47,919 nt of DNA from Myxococcaceae bacterium. GTDB taxonomy: Bacteria; Myxococcota; Myxococcia; Myxococcales; Myxococcaceae. The stretch is from positions 1 to 47,919 of the forward strand of contig JALHOS010000008.1 of the NCBI GenBank assembly GCA_022842905.1. The letters are read 5' to 3'. How positions within the stretch are numbered: position 1 is the stretch's first letter; the number at the start of each line of letters is the position of its first letter. Both the position numbers and the translations under genes were made by a program. The notes under the pieces are model-generated. The model had not been told where the DNA came from, made no database searches, and saw nothing but the letters and a program-made list of their open reading frames with translations. Shown piece by piece: positions 1-8,937 of this stretch.

Positions 1-1001
1 GCAACGGGCCCTTCGACCGGCGCCGCGCCAACCAGGCCCGCGCCGCGCTGGCTCAGTCGCTCGCGGGGTTGTCGGTGGAGCAGCAGCGGCTCGAGGTCGC
101 GCGGCTGGCGACGGTGCGCTGGGCGGAGTGGGTGGCCGCCGGTCGTCGGCTGGACGTCGCCCGGGCGCTCCTGCAGCTGGCGGTGGACCGTGACGCGCAG
201 CTCGGCCGGCGGGCGTCGCTGGGTGACGTGGCGCAGTTCGACCGACAGGACAACGCGCGGGCGCTGCTGCAGCGCGAGTCCGTGGTGGTGCAGGCCACGC
301 GTGGGCTGGAAGCCGCGGCGCTCGAGCTGTCGCTCTTCTTTCGCGACGAGTCCGGCCAGCCCGTGCTGCCCGACGCGCGGCGGCTCCCCGGCCAGGAAGA
401 GCCCGCCGGGCTGCCCGCGAGCGTCGACGTCGACGCCGCGCTGGTTCGGCGCCCGGACGTGAAGCGGCTGGTGGACCTGCGCAGCCAGGCGCAGGTGGAG
501 GAGCGGCTGGGGAAGAACCAACTCTTGCCTGCCCTCGACGTGGGGCTCGCCGTCAGCAAGGACATTGGGGCGCCCGCGCGGCCGGACTTGGACCCGCTCG
601 GCTCGGTGGAATTCGAACTCGGGGCGACGCTCGAGGTTCCGCTCCTGCTGCGCGCGCCGCTCGGGAGGCTCAAGTCCGCGCGCGCGCAGCTGGCGAAGCT
701 CGACGCGCAGCTGGGCCTGGCGAAGGACCGCGTTCGTGTGGAGGTGAATGACGCGCTGTCGGCGCTGCGCGCCGCGCATGGTCGGCTGCGCCTCGCGCGT
801 GACGAAGTGAAGCTGGCGCTCGAGGTCGAGGCCGGCGAGCGCATGCGCTTCGAGTTGGGGGAAGGCAACCTGGTCTTCGTCAACCTACGCGAGCAGACGA
901 CGGCGGAGGCGCGGCTGCGCGAGGTGGACGCGGCGATGGACGGGCACCGAGCTTGGGCGGCGCTGACGCTGGCGTTGGCGCTGAGCAGCACGCCTCGCTG
1001 A
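1..1001 (+). CDS. TolC-family outer-membrane efflux protein, 5' end missing
   Basis: The reading frame is open from the first bases (frame 3), so this is the C-terminal 332 or so residues of a longer gene. The protein is almost entirely amphipathic helix with Ala, Arg, Leu, Gln heptads, as in the long periplasmic helices of TolC/CusC proteins. Short strand-like stretches (around VEFELGATLEVPLLL) match the barrel segment that interrupts the helices. The motif GPFDRRRANQARA near the start and the repeated QLxLAxDRVRVEVNDALSAL helix fit the internally duplicated outer-membrane efflux protein family (OEP). Known family role: the outer-membrane channel of RND, ABC or MFS efflux or heavy-metal export complexes. 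Partner genes would lie to the left of the window. Family is likely; substrate is unknown. Confidence 0.75.
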   Translation, partial: NGPFDRRRANQARAALAQSLAGLSVEQQRLEVARLATVRWAEWVAAGRRLDVARALLQLAVDRDAQLGRRASLGDVAQFDRQDNARALLQRESVVVQATRGLEAAALELSLFFRDESGQPVLPDARRLPGQEEPAGLPASVDVDAALVRRPDVKRLVDLRSQAQVEERLGKNQLLPALDVGLAVSKDIGAPARPDLDPLGSVEFELGATLEVPLLLRAPLGRLKSARAQLAKLDAQLGLAKDRVRVEVNDALSALRAAHGRLRLARDEVKLALEVEAGERMRFELGEGNLVFVNLREQTTAEARLREVDAAMDGHRAWAALTLALALSSTPR

Positions 1002-1053
1002 CGCCTCGAGGTGCGCGCGGTGCGCGAGGTGCTCCTCGGACGAGCTGGCGAAG

Positions 1054-1100
1054 CGCGTGCCGAGCCGTGGCGACGGACGCCAGGGCGGTGTCGGCACGCG
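1054..1100. terminator. Hairpin between convergent genes, probable bidirectional terminator
   Basis: CGCGTGCCGA (1054-1063) is the exact reverse complement of TCGGCACGCG (1091-1100). The loop contains a second stem, TGGCG/CGCCA. It lies in the 139-bp gap between the ends of two convergent genes. There is no T-run, which is common for terminators in very GC-rich genomes. Confidence 0.45.
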
Positions 1101-1140
1101 GCGCGCCGGTGGTCGGAGCCCGCCGTCCTCCGTCGTCACC

Positions 1141-3921
1141 TCACTGGCACTCGAACACGGTCTTCTTCAGGCTGCCGTCCGTCCACACCGCGCCCACGCT
1201 GAAGTCCGTGAGCGGCACCAGCGCGAAGTCCGAGCGCGCGCCCACCGACTGACCGAACAGAATGTCGGGAATCAGGTGGAACACGCCGCCGTCCGCGGGC
1301 AGCTCGCCCACCGTCAGCCGCGCGTCGTTGGCCGTGTTGGTGACGGCGACGAAGCGGTTCCCGGCGATGGGGGTGACGCCCGGCGCGACGCCCGCGCCGA
1401 AGCCGTCTTCCAGTGCGGTGGACTCGGTGTCCGGCGCCAAGGTGACGAAGCTCTGCGCCGCGCCGTCTTCGTCGATGCGCAGCGCGCGCACGGTGCCGGC
1501 GCCGGTGGTGATGACGGTGTGGTGGCTGCCGTCGAACCACGCGCGCACGACGATGGGCTGGCTCGTGCTGGGGACGGCGATGGCGAAGGGCCCAGCCACC
1601 AAGTCCAGTGGGGCGCCCCCCAGAATCGCCCAGCGCAGGGGCATGGTGGTGAAAGGCTGGTACGTCTCGTTCGTCCACGCGACGAGCACCGAGCGCGCGC
1701 CCACGCTCACGCCGGTCCCCAAGCGCAGCATGCTGTCCTGGCTCATGAGCGGTTGGTTGAAGACCTCTGCGGGGGGCGCGAGCAGCCACACGAAGCGCGC
1801 CGGGTCGACGACACCCGCGTCCGAGACGGTGGTGAAGCGCAGGCGCGGCGCGGTGGAGGTGTTCGGCGTGTCCCACCAGGCGGCGACCCACTTCCCCAGC
1901 GCAGCACTGAAAGCCGCGGCGGGGCGCGAGGTGAGCACCACGGGGCTGTTGCCGACGCCGACGAACTGCCGGCCGATGAGGTCGTGGCAGGTGCCGGTCT
2001 GCGCCGCGGCGAAGAGCGTGGACGTCGTCGGGTTGAGCGCCGTGTCGAACAAGCTCACGAAGCTGCGCTGCGTGCGCTGCTCGCCCGTGCCACAGCAGGT
2101 GGCCTGCACGCTCGTGTAGGACGCCGTGACGCCTCCCAGCGCGAAGGTGGACCCGAAGGCCGTGAGCGTCGGGAAGATGGACTGCTTGCCGTAGTGCGTC
2201 GTGCCGCTGCAGGTGTCCCAGCTGGTCGAAGACGAGACGAGTGGCGTCGGCCCCGACACCAGCGTGAAGTCGGTGGCGGACAGCTTGTACGCGTCGAAGC
2301 TGCCGCGCGCCCGGTGGGACGCCGCGACCACCACCACGTCGTCGCCGACGCGAGAGACGGCCGGCGGTCCACCGAACGGGTTGTAGCCGCTGGGGGCAAT
2401 GCTCCCGCGCGCCAACGGACGCTCGCGCCACCGCAGCTCGTCGACGGCGCCGTTGCAGTTGTTGTCCTTCCAGTCGCAGCGCTCGAGCGCGTTCCGGTAG
2501 GTGTTCGGGTCCGTGTCGTCGCAGTCGTCCGCGCCCGCGTCGACCAGGCCGTTGCACTGCGTCGGGTAGTGGCCGTCTTGGTCCAGGTCGACGGCCACCG
2601 TCTGGTACGCGCACTGCCGCGTCTGGGCGTTGCAGACGTCGTTCGTGCAGGGGTTGCCGTCGTGGCACGGGTTGACGCCGGGGACACAGCGCCCCGCCCG
2701 GCAGGCCTCCGCGCCGTTGCAGTAGTCGTCGTCCATGCAGTCGTTGTCCACGCGGCAGCTCCCGCCGTCGAGCGCCAGCCCGGCGTCGCGCACGCCGCCG
2801 TCGCCGAGGGGCACGGTGCAGAAGGCCCCGGCCACGCAGCGGAAGCCGGTGCAGCACGGCGCTTGGGCGGCGCAGTCCGACGAGGCCACACACTCGTAGA
2901 CGCACTGGCTCGTCACCCCGCACACCAGCGGCGGCGTGCAGGTCGACGACACGAAGCAGCTGTCGCCCCAGCCAGGAGGCAGGCCGCCGTCCGCCAGCCC
3001 CGCGTCTCCGAGGAAGGGCACGCAGCGCGCCGCGCGGCACTCCTGTCGCGCGAGGCAGTCTCGGCTCGTCAGGCACTCGGGCTCGCAGCTGCCGGTGCGA
3101 GCGCAGCGCAGGCCCGGGGAGCACTGCGTGGTGTACAGGCAGCCGGCGTCCGTGGGGCCGGCGTCGGCCACTGGCAGCGGCTCACAGCGGCGCTGCGCGG
3201 TGCAGGTGAAGTCTCGGGGGCAGTCGCGCGGCGTCAGGCACTCGGCCACACACTCGCCTCGGCTCGAGCAGACGGCGCCCGCGTCGCACTGGCTGGTGTA
3301 CGTGCAGCCGAAGGGGGAAGGACCCGCGTCCACGCCCGCGTCAGAGAACGCTCCACCGTCGACGCCGTCATCGACACAAGCCCCGAGCGCCGAGCAGCGC
3401 CGGCCTGGAGCGCAGTCGCGGCTCGCCAAGCACTCGGGCAGGCACAGGCCCGCGGGCCCGCAGCGCTGACCTTCGGGGCACTGCGAGGTGTACGTGCAGG
3501 ACGACGTGGCGCCGAGCAGCGAAGGAAACCCGCCGTCCGGCATGAGCTGCTCCGCCCAGACACACTGCCTCGACGCGCAGCGCTGGCCTTGGGCGCAGTC
3601 CGGGTCGACGCGGCACTCCGCGCGGCAGCGGCGGTCCATGGAGTTGCAGCCCTGGCCTGCGGGGCAGCGCTGGGCGCCTTCGCAGGTCAGCTGGGTGCAG
3701 ACGAGCTGGGCGGGGTCTCCGGCGAGCTGGCAGTCGCTGCCGGCGGGGCAGTCCCGAGGCTCGTTGCAGGGCTGGTGGCAGCGGCGGAACACGCAGACGA
3801 GCGGCGCCGCGCAGTCCGAGTTGAGCAGGCAGCCTTCGGACAGGTTGGACTTCGCTGGCTCATCTCGCCCGACACACGCGGCCACCAGCGCGAACGTCAC
3901 CCCGACAACGATTCGTCGCAT
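1141..3921 (-). CDS. Large Cys-rich lipoprotein with MopE-type metal-binding motif
   Basis: 926 aa. It starts with a lipoprotein signal (MRRIVVGVTFALVAAC, lipobox Cys at residue 16). Residues about 30-420 are a string of six-to-eight-Cys modules of the form C(x)nSxCxxxxxCxxxxC, joined by Asp-Ala-Gly linkers, resembling the Cys-rich/EGF-like arrays of myxobacterial surface proteins. At about residues 440-495 there is a DxDxDG...CNG...DDCDDxDP...CDxxDNNCNGxVDE motif, matching the MopE putative metal-binding (copper) family. The C-terminal 430 residues look like a beta-rich propeller or lectin-like domain with repeated LVAGPFAIA-type strands. Likely an outer-surface protein. It is monocistronic, convergent with the TolC-like gene. 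The function, adhesion or metal capture, is inference. Confidence 0.7.
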   Translation of the reverse strand: MRRIVVGVTFALVAACVGRDEPAKSNLSEGCLLNSDCAAPLVCVFRRCHQPCNEPRDCPAGSDCQLAGDPAQLVCTQLTCEGAQRCPAGQGCNSMDRRCRAECRVDPDCAQGQRCASRQCVWAEQLMPDGGFPSLLGATSSCTYTSQCPEGQRCGPAGLCLPECLASRDCAPGRRCSALGACVDDGVDGGAFSDAGVDAGPSPFGCTYTSQCDAGAVCSSRGECVAECLTPRDCPRDFTCTAQRRCEPLPVADAGPTDAGCLYTTQCSPGLRCARTGSCEPECLTSRDCLARQECRAARCVPFLGDAGLADGGLPPGWGDSCFVSSTCTPPLVCGVTSQCVYECVASSDCAAQAPCCTGFRCVAGAFCTVPLGDGGVRDAGLALDGGSCRVDNDCMDDDYCNGAEACRAGRCVPGVNPCHDGNPCTNDVCNAQTRQCAYQTVAVDLDQDGHYPTQCNGLVDAGADDCDDTDPNTYRNALERCDWKDNNCNGAVDELRWRERPLARGSIAPSGYNPFGGPPAVSRVGDDVVVVAASHRARGSFDAYKLSATDFTLVSGPTPLVSSSTSWDTCSGTTHYGKQSIFPTLTAFGSTFALGGVTASYTSVQATCCGTGEQRTQRSFVSLFDTALNPTTSTLFAAAQTGTCHDLIGRQFVGVGNSPVVLTSRPAAAFSAALGKWVAAWWDTPNTSTAPRLRFTTVSDAGVVDPARFVWLLAPPAEVFNQPLMSQDSMLRLGTGVSVGARSVLVAWTNETYQPFTTMPLRWAILGGAPLDLVAGPFAIAVPSTSQPIVVRAWFDGSHHTVITTGAGTVRALRIDEDGAAQSFVTLAPDTESTALEDGFGAGVAPGVTPIAGNRFVAVTNTANDARLTVGELPADGGVFHLIPDILFGQSVGARSDFALVPLTDFSVGAVWTDGSLKKTVFECQ

Positions 3922-4122
3922 GGGCGGGCCTTAGCAGGGTGTCGAGGACTCTGAGGGGCGCTTCGTCGTGCGGCTCGAAGCGCGGCAGTCGAACTCGGTC
4001 GTTGCGCCCTTGCGCACCGCGGCGGCGGAGGCTGCTGGTCGCCAGCCGCCGGCCGAGCCTTGGGAGACGGGCGGTCCTCGGACGGAGGGCCCAAGCGCGC
4101 CACGGCGGCGTGCTGCGTCCTC
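3922..4122. other. 201-bp intergenic region between two minus-strand genes
   Basis: It must contain the promoter of the Cys-rich lipoprotein gene and the end of the OmpA/cyclase operon transcript. I see short GC-rich inverted repeats but no convincing sigma-70 boxes and no open frame with coding-like third positions. Confidence 0.3.
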
Positions 4123-5721
4123 TCAGCGGCTCTTCGGTCCTTGAATCTCCGGCGTCGACCCAGCGCCACCATCCGCCACCACTTCACTCGGCGCGGCGCC
4201 GCCGTCCACGGGTCCTGTGCTCTCGCCCGCGTCGATGGCCAGCGTCAGGCCGACGCCCGCGTCCGTGAGCGACCCGCCGTCGAGCAGCACCAACCCGCCG
4301 TCTTCCAGCTCGAGCAGCGCTTCGAACTCCACGCCCGCGTCCACCGGCCGCTCCACCTGCAGCGGCACCACGTCCTCCACCGGCACCGTCGGCGGCTTGA
4401 AGGACAGAATGTGCATGCCCGCGCCCAGCGTGCCGACGCCGCCGTCGAGCCGCACGCCGTCCACGTACACGTCCACGTCGTCGGGCAGCGGCACCGGCGC
4501 GCCGAAGGGTACGGTGTGCGGCGCGTCGTAGACGTCGAGCTGAGCGGCGCGGCTGGCCTTGGACTTGAGCCCCAGCTCGTCCACCACGGTGACGCGCACG
4601 AAGTAGCGGCCCGGCTTGAGCCGCGGCACCTCGAAGCGGGCGCGCTTCGTCGACAGGCTCAGCACGCGCGCCGAGAACTTGGCGTCCGCCGCCAGCTCCA
4701 CCTGGTAGCGCGCCACGTCGAGCCGCCGCTCCCAGGCCACCTGCGCCGGCGGCAGCGCCGAGTCGTACCAGCGGACGAGCGGGAACGTGCCGACCAAGCG
4801 GGTGGCCAGCGGCAGCGGGCGCGGGGGCTCCGGCGGCTTGCCCGGCTTGACCTGCGTGCCCTGGCCTTCGACGACGGTGACCGTCTTGCCCTGCGCGGCC
4901 ACCTTCACCTCGCCCTCGCGCACCGACACCTTCGACTGCTTCTTGTCGTCGACCTCGAGCACGAAGTCCTTCGACTTCGCCGTCACCTCCGCGGCGGGCA
5001 TGGACACGACGCCGGGCCGCAGGCTGAAGCTGAACTCCCCCTCACCCTTGAGCAGCTCGAGGTCCTTCTTCGGCGCTTCCTTCTCAATCTTGGGCGCGGT
5101 GCCGGAGATGATGACGAGCGCGTTGTCGCGCAGCTTCAGGTAGCTCGAGTCGACGAACGTAATCTCGGCCGCGGCGGACTCGAGCGTGGACACTTCGTCG
5201 TAGTGGAACAGGTCCTGCCCGCGCTGCGCCGGCAGGAAGGCGGGCGTGCTCGCAGGGCGGTGCTCGACGGCGGGCTTGAGGAAGGTGAGCTTCGCCGGCG
5301 GCTCTCGCTTGGGGCGCAGCCCTTCGACGAAGAACTCGATGCGGCGGTTCTTCCCGCGGCCCTTCTGCGTGGCGTTGGACGCGAGGGGCTGCGTCTGGCC
5401 CAAGCCCCGGGCCACCAGCCGCTCTTCGGGAATGCCCTTGCTGATGAAGTACGTGCGCACGCTCTGGGCGCGGCGCACCGACAGCGCCATGTTCGCCTGC
5501 GCGTCGCCTTGGTTGTCGGTGTGGCCGGAGATCTCGACGGGCACCTTCGTCTTGCGCAGCAGCGGCAGGAGGGCGTCGAGCGCCCGCTTCGCCTTGGCCG
5601 ACAGCGCGTCGCTGCCGCTGTCGAAGTCCACGCGCAGCTTCTCCGCCGCGCGCTTGAGCTCGAGCTGCGTCTCCGACTCGACGCTGCTCACCGCCAACAT
5701 CAAGCACAGGGCCGTCACCAT
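4123..5721 (-). CDS. OmpA-domain protein with FecR-like domain
   Basis: 532 aa. A short signal-like N-terminus (MVTALCLMLAVSSVES) is followed by an OmpA C-terminal peptidoglycan-binding domain at about 20-130: VEISGHTDNQGD, then NMALSVRRAQSV, RLVARGLGQTQP and KGRGKNRRIEFF, the canonical GHTD and NRRIEF motifs. Residues about 150-290 look like a FecR domain (VDSSYLKLRDNALVII, EFSFSLRPGVVSM, KVSVREGEVKVAAQGKTVTV, EGQGTQVKPGKPP). A fibronectin-like segment (about 300-410, RYQVELAADAKFS, GRYFVRVTVVDELGLKS) and a low-complexity Asp-Gly-Gly/Ala tail follow. It is the last gene of a three-gene operon, 6 bp after the adenylate cyclase stop. Likely periplasmic and tethered to peptidoglycan. Role in envelope sensing with the cyclase is inference. 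Confidence 0.85.
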   Translation of the reverse strand: MVTALCLMLAVSSVESETQLELKRAAEKLRVDFDSGSDALSAKAKRALDALLPLLRKTKVPVEISGHTDNQGDAQANMALSVRRAQSVRTYFISKGIPEERLVARGLGQTQPLASNATQKGRGKNRRIEFFVEGLRPKREPPAKLTFLKPAVEHRPASTPAFLPAQRGQDLFHYDEVSTLESAAAEITFVDSSYLKLRDNALVIISGTAPKIEKEAPKKDLELLKGEGEFSFSLRPGVVSMPAAEVTAKSKDFVLEVDDKKQSKVSVREGEVKVAAQGKTVTVVEGQGTQVKPGKPPEPPRPLPLATRLVGTFPLVRWYDSALPPAQVAWERRLDVARYQVELAADAKFSARVLSLSTKRARFEVPRLKPGRYFVRVTVVDELGLKSKASRAAQLDVYDAPHTVPFGAPVPLPDDVDVYVDGVRLDGGVGTLGAGMHILSFKPPTVPVEDVVPLQVERPVDAGVEFEALLELEDGGLVLLDGGSLTDAGVGLTLAIDAGESTGPVDGGAAPSEVVADGGAGSTPEIQGPKSR

Positions 5722-5727
5722 GGCGCT

Positions 5728-7428
5728 TTAGAGGACCTCGTGAATGCGGGTGGGCGTGGAGCGACCGCGCAGCGTCTCTTCTTTGACGAACTTGATCTCC
5801 GCGCCGCTGTCCTTGGCGCGGTCGGCCAGCTCCCCGCTGACGATGATCTGGCCCGCCGACGCCTGCGACTCCAGGCGCGCGGCCATGTTCACCGTGTCGC
5901 CGATGACGGTGTACTCGAGCCGCTTGGGGCTGCCGATGTTCCCGGCGATGGCCTGGCCCACGTGCACGCCGACGGCGATCTGCACCGTCAGCCCGTACTT
6001 CTCGCGCCACTTGCGCTGGGCGGCCTCGACCCACTCGCGAATCTGCTGCGCGCACTCGAGCGCCCGGTCCACGTCGTGCGGGCTGGCCTCGGGCAGGCCC
6101 CACACCGCCATCACCGCGTCGCCGATGAACTTGTCCACCATGCCCTTGTGCCGGTGAATGACCTCCGTCTCGACGGTGAACAGCTCGTTGAGCAGCGCCA
6201 CCACCGTCTCCGGCGGCAGCGTCTCGGACAACTTGGTAAAGCCCACGACGTCGGCGAACAGCACCACCACCTCGCGCCGCGCGCCGCCCAGCGTCAGCGT
6301 GCCGGGGTTCTTGAGCGCCTGATCGACGACCTCCGGCGCCAGGTAGCGCGCGAGCGCGTTCTTCCGCTCGGCCTCCTCCAGCACCCGCTGCTGCGCCACC
6401 TTCAGCTGCGCCCACATGCCGTCGAAGCTGCGGGCGAGCTGGCCGATCTCGTCCTTGCGGGCGGTGACGGCGACGTCGACCTTGTCGAACGTGCCCGTCG
6501 CCATGCGCTGCGTTTCCTGCTCGAGCGTCTGCAGCGGCCGCGTCAGCTTCTTCGCGCCCCACAGCCCGACGAGGAGCGCGACCAGCACCGCGAAGCCCAC
6601 CGCCAGGCCGACCGCCCGCCGCGTCTGCGCCAGCGTCGCGTACGCCTGCTCCCGCGGCCAGTCGACGACGACGGCCCAGCCCAGCTCCGGCACCGTCGAG
6701 AAGCCGCCGAGCAGCTCCTTGCCCTGCGCGTCGACGAACTCCACCGACAGGCTGACGGCCTGGCGGAAGGGCAGGTTGTTGCCCAGCTTCTGGAGGAAGT
6801 ACGCGGCGTGGGTGTCTGGTCCGCCGGCGAGCACCTGGGTCCCTTTGAGGTCCGTCACGAAGACCGCCGAGCGGTTGGACAGCGGCGGACGGTCCCCGAG
6901 CGCGCCGAGCTGGGCGTTGAGGCCTTCGAGCGTCACCAGCGCCGCCAGCGTGCCCAGCCGCTCGCCCACCGGCACCGCCAGCCACAGGTACGGCGAGAGG
7001 CCCCGCTGCTCGTGCGAGAGGAGCGCGAGGCCCGGCTCTTCACGCAGCGCCACGGTGTCCGGAGCAGCCACCGACGCGTCGCCCTTCGTCTTGAGCGTCC
7101 ACCGGCGCGCGCCGTCCGCCCCGTAGAGGGCCAGCGCCTGCACCTGCGGCGACGTCGAGACCAACGCCTTGACGGCGGTGAGCCGGGCGTTGTCGTCACC
7201 CAAGTCCGGCGCCGAGATGGTGAGCGCGACGGCGTCGAGCTGCGTGCGCACCTGCTCGAGCTCGCGCTGCACCAGGTCCCGGCCGCGCTCCGCCGTCACC
7301 TGAAGCGAAGCGTTCGCGTCCCGTGTGAGCGCCGCCTTGTTCTGGTCGACGACGGCCAGCCCCAGCAGCACGAGCGGCGTGACGGCGGTGACCAACAACA
7401 GGGCAACTTGCCGCGTGAAGAGGTTCAC
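5728..7428 (-). CDS. Class III adenylate/guanylate cyclase with periplasmic sensor and HAMP
   Basis: 566 aa from a GTG whose bases overlap the upstream stop (GTGA, 4-bp overlap), which fixes the start. There is an N-terminal membrane helix (about 7-27), a periplasmic Cache-like sensor of about 240 residues, and a second membrane helix at about 272-293 (AVGLAVGFAVLVALLVGLWG). A HAMP segment with RKDEIGQLARSFDGM follows, then a catalytic domain from about 385. Catalytic features are visible: both metal-binding Asp residues (LFADVVGFTKLSE and DKFIGDAVMAVWG), the purine-binding Lys in DKF, and the Asn/Arg of YTVIGDTVNMAARLES. So it should make cyclic nucleotide, cAMP by family norm, in response to a periplasmic signal. 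It sits between two OmpA-domain proteins in one operon. Confidence 0.9.
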   Translation of the reverse strand: MNLFTRQVALLLVTAVTPLVLLGLAVVDQNKAALTRDANASLQVTAERGRDLVQRELEQVRTQLDAVALTISAPDLGDDNARLTAVKALVSTSPQVQALALYGADGARRWTLKTKGDASVAAPDTVALREEPGLALLSHEQRGLSPYLWLAVPVGERLGTLAALVTLEGLNAQLGALGDRPPLSNRSAVFVTDLKGTQVLAGGPDTHAAYFLQKLGNNLPFRQAVSLSVEFVDAQGKELLGGFSTVPELGWAVVVDWPREQAYATLAQTRRAVGLAVGFAVLVALLVGLWGAKKLTRPLQTLEQETQRMATGTFDKVDVAVTARKDEIGQLARSFDGMWAQLKVAQQRVLEEAERKNALARYLAPEVVDQALKNPGTLTLGGARREVVVLFADVVGFTKLSETLPPETVVALLNELFTVETEVIHRHKGMVDKFIGDAVMAVWGLPEASPHDVDRALECAQQIREWVEAAQRKWREKYGLTVQIAVGVHVGQAIAGNIGSPKRLEYTVIGDTVNMAARLESQASAGQIIVSGELADRAKDSGAEIKFVKEETLRGRSTPTRIHEVL

Positions 7429-8843
7429 TTCTTGCCGCCGCCTTCCCGCTTGAGAATGAAGAGCTGCACCCGGCGGTTCTTCGCGCGGCTGGCCTCGTCC
7501 ACTTCGTGCACCAGCGGCTGGTCCGGCCCGAAGCCCACCGTGTCGAGGCGCCCGGCGGCGATGCCGTGCTCGACGAGCCAGGCCTTCACCGCGTCGGCGC
7601 GCGCCAGCGACAGCGTGCGGTTGGCGGCGGCGTCGCCCACGTCGTCGGTGTGGCCTTGGATTTCGACCTTGAGCAGTTCGGGCTGGCTGGCGAGCACCAG
7701 GCGCACGCTCTCGAGCGTCTTGAGGGACGCGGGGGTGAAGCTCGTCTGGCCGCTGACGAACTGGAGCGGGCTGAGCACCTTCACCTCGTCGCCGTCCACC
7801 ACCACCGGAGCGGGGCAGCCCTGAATTTTCCCCGCGAGCGACGGGCAGGCGTCGGCTTCGTCGGCGATGCCGTCCTTGTCGTTGTCCGGCTCCGGGCAGC
7901 CGTCGGCGTCTTCGAAGCCGTCGTCGTCCTCGGCCACCTTGGGGCACTTGTCCTTCGCGTCGGCGACGCCGTCCTGGTCGTTGTCCAGGTCCGGGCAGCC
8001 GTCCTTGTCGTCGAAGCCGTCGCGGTCCTCGGCGGCGTCGGGGCAGAGGTCGACGTCGTCCTGAACGCCGTCGCGGTCGTTGTCGACTTCGGGGCAGCCG
8101 TCGCCGTCCTCTTGACCGTCGAGGTCCTCGGCCACGGCGGGGCACCGGTCCTTGCCGTCGGGCACGCCGTCTCTGTCCGAATCCGGCGGCGGAGGAGGTG
8201 GCGGCTTGGCGCGCAGCTTCACCTTGGGCGTGGGCGGCGGCGCGAGGCTGGGACTCGGCGTCGGAGTCGGGGTCGGCTCGGCTTTGGCGAGCGGCTGGTC
8301 TCCCGTCGGCTCCGTCACGTCGAAGCGCAGGCCCAGGCCGGCGACGAAGAAGCGCCCGTCGCCTTCGCCCAGGCTGAACTGCTCCGGCGCCGTCTGCAGC
8401 ACGTGCACGTAGCGAAGGAAGGGCCCCAGCCAGAGGCGGCCCAACTTGAATTCACCTTGCACGTCCAGCGCGAAGCTCGGCCGCGCGACCGTCTGGAGCC
8501 CGGTGAAGCCCGCGACGGCGTGGAAGGCGAGCGACAGGTCGAAGCCGCTGAACACCAGCGGGTGGCCGCGCACGCCGACGCCGGGCGCGAAGAGGCTGCC
8601 GAAGCCTTCTTCTCCTTTGAGCGACACCCACAGGCCGCTGAGGTCGACGTCGAGGCCGACGTGGCGGTGAAAGCGCCACTCGTAGCCCGCGCTCACCGCG
8701 GCGCCCGCGCCGAAGCGCTCGTCCGCCGGCGAGCCCACGGGCAGGGCGAGCCCCGCGCGTCCACGCGCCAGGTGGTGGCTGTACGGCTCGGCGGCGCGCA
8801 CCGGCAGGCTCGCCAGCGCGGCACAGCAGAGGAGTAGACGCAT
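7425..8843 (-). CDS. OmpA-family protein with thrombospondin type 3 repeats
   Basis: 472 aa. A signal peptide (MRLLLCCAALASLPVRAA) is followed by an eight-strand-like beta domain (about 20-180), a Pro/Thr linker, and a block of Asp-rich TSP3 calcium-binding repeats (about 220-345; DSDRDGVPDGKDRCP and variants). A C-terminal OmpA peptidoglycan-binding domain has VEIQGHTDDVGD, RADAVKAWLVEHGI and RAKNRRVQLFIL. This is the known OprF-like layout, with the barrel in the outer membrane and the OmpA domain on peptidoglycan. First gene of the operon with the cyclase and the OmpA/FecR protein. The stop overlaps the cyclase GTG start, so translational coupling is expected. Confidence 0.9.
   Translation of the reverse strand: MRLLLCCAALASLPVRAAEPYSHHLARGRAGLALPVGSPADERFGAGAAVSAGYEWRFHRHVGLDVDLSGLWVSLKGEEGFGSLFAPGVGVRGHPLVFSGFDLSLAFHAVAGFTGLQTVARPSFALDVQGEFKLGRLWLGPFLRYVHVLQTAPEQFSLGEGDGRFFVAGLGLRFDVTEPTGDQPLAKAEPTPTPTPSPSLAPPPTPKVKLRAKPPPPPPPDSDRDGVPDGKDRCPAVAEDLDGQEDGDGCPEVDNDRDGVQDDVDLCPDAAEDRDGFDDKDGCPDLDNDQDGVADAKDKCPKVAEDDDGFEDADGCPEPDNDKDGIADEADACPSLAGKIQGCPAPVVVDGDEVKVLSPLQFVSGQTSFTPASLKTLESVRLVLASQPELLKVEIQGHTDDVGDAAANRTLSLARADAVKAWLVEHGIAAGRLDTVGFGPDQPLVHEVDEASRAKNRRVQLFILKREGGGKK
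7813..8187 (-). repeat. TSP3 calcium-binding repeat block inside the OmpA gene
   Basis: Four to five tandem, imperfect coding repeats of about 72 bp (24 residues) with the pattern DxDxDGxxDxxDxCPxxxED. They explain the repetitive GTCGTCC/GTCCTCG sequence here. They are protein repeats, not a CRISPR array: the units abut each other without unique spacers. Confidence 0.8.
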
Positions 8844-8937
8844 GAGGCGTCGGACTTTGGCGCGCTGGGGCGGCGGCGCTAGGAGTTTTTTCCGCCGGGT
8901 GCTCGGCGCCGCCTGCGGAGGGCGCCATCGGCGAGCC

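Noticed and set aside
1057-3954. A 965-codon open frame on the plus strand, opposite the Cys-rich lipoprotein
   Set aside because: Very GC-rich DNA leaves the opposite strand open. The product is Arg/Ala/Val-rich with no signal or domain, while the minus frame has a lipobox and motifs.
4060-7824. A 1254-codon plus-strand frame across the OmpA/cyclase operon
   Set aside because: Composition is Arg/His/Leu-rich and lacks any motif; the three minus-strand genes have clear domains and coupled starts.
7813-8187. Repeats that might be a CRISPR array
   Set aside because: They are contiguous coding repeats (TSP3 calcium-binding units) without unique spacers.
8886-8891. T6 run that might be a terminator
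   Set aside because: It would serve plus-strand transcripts, but no plus-strand gene ends there; it lies upstream of the minus-strand OmpA gene.
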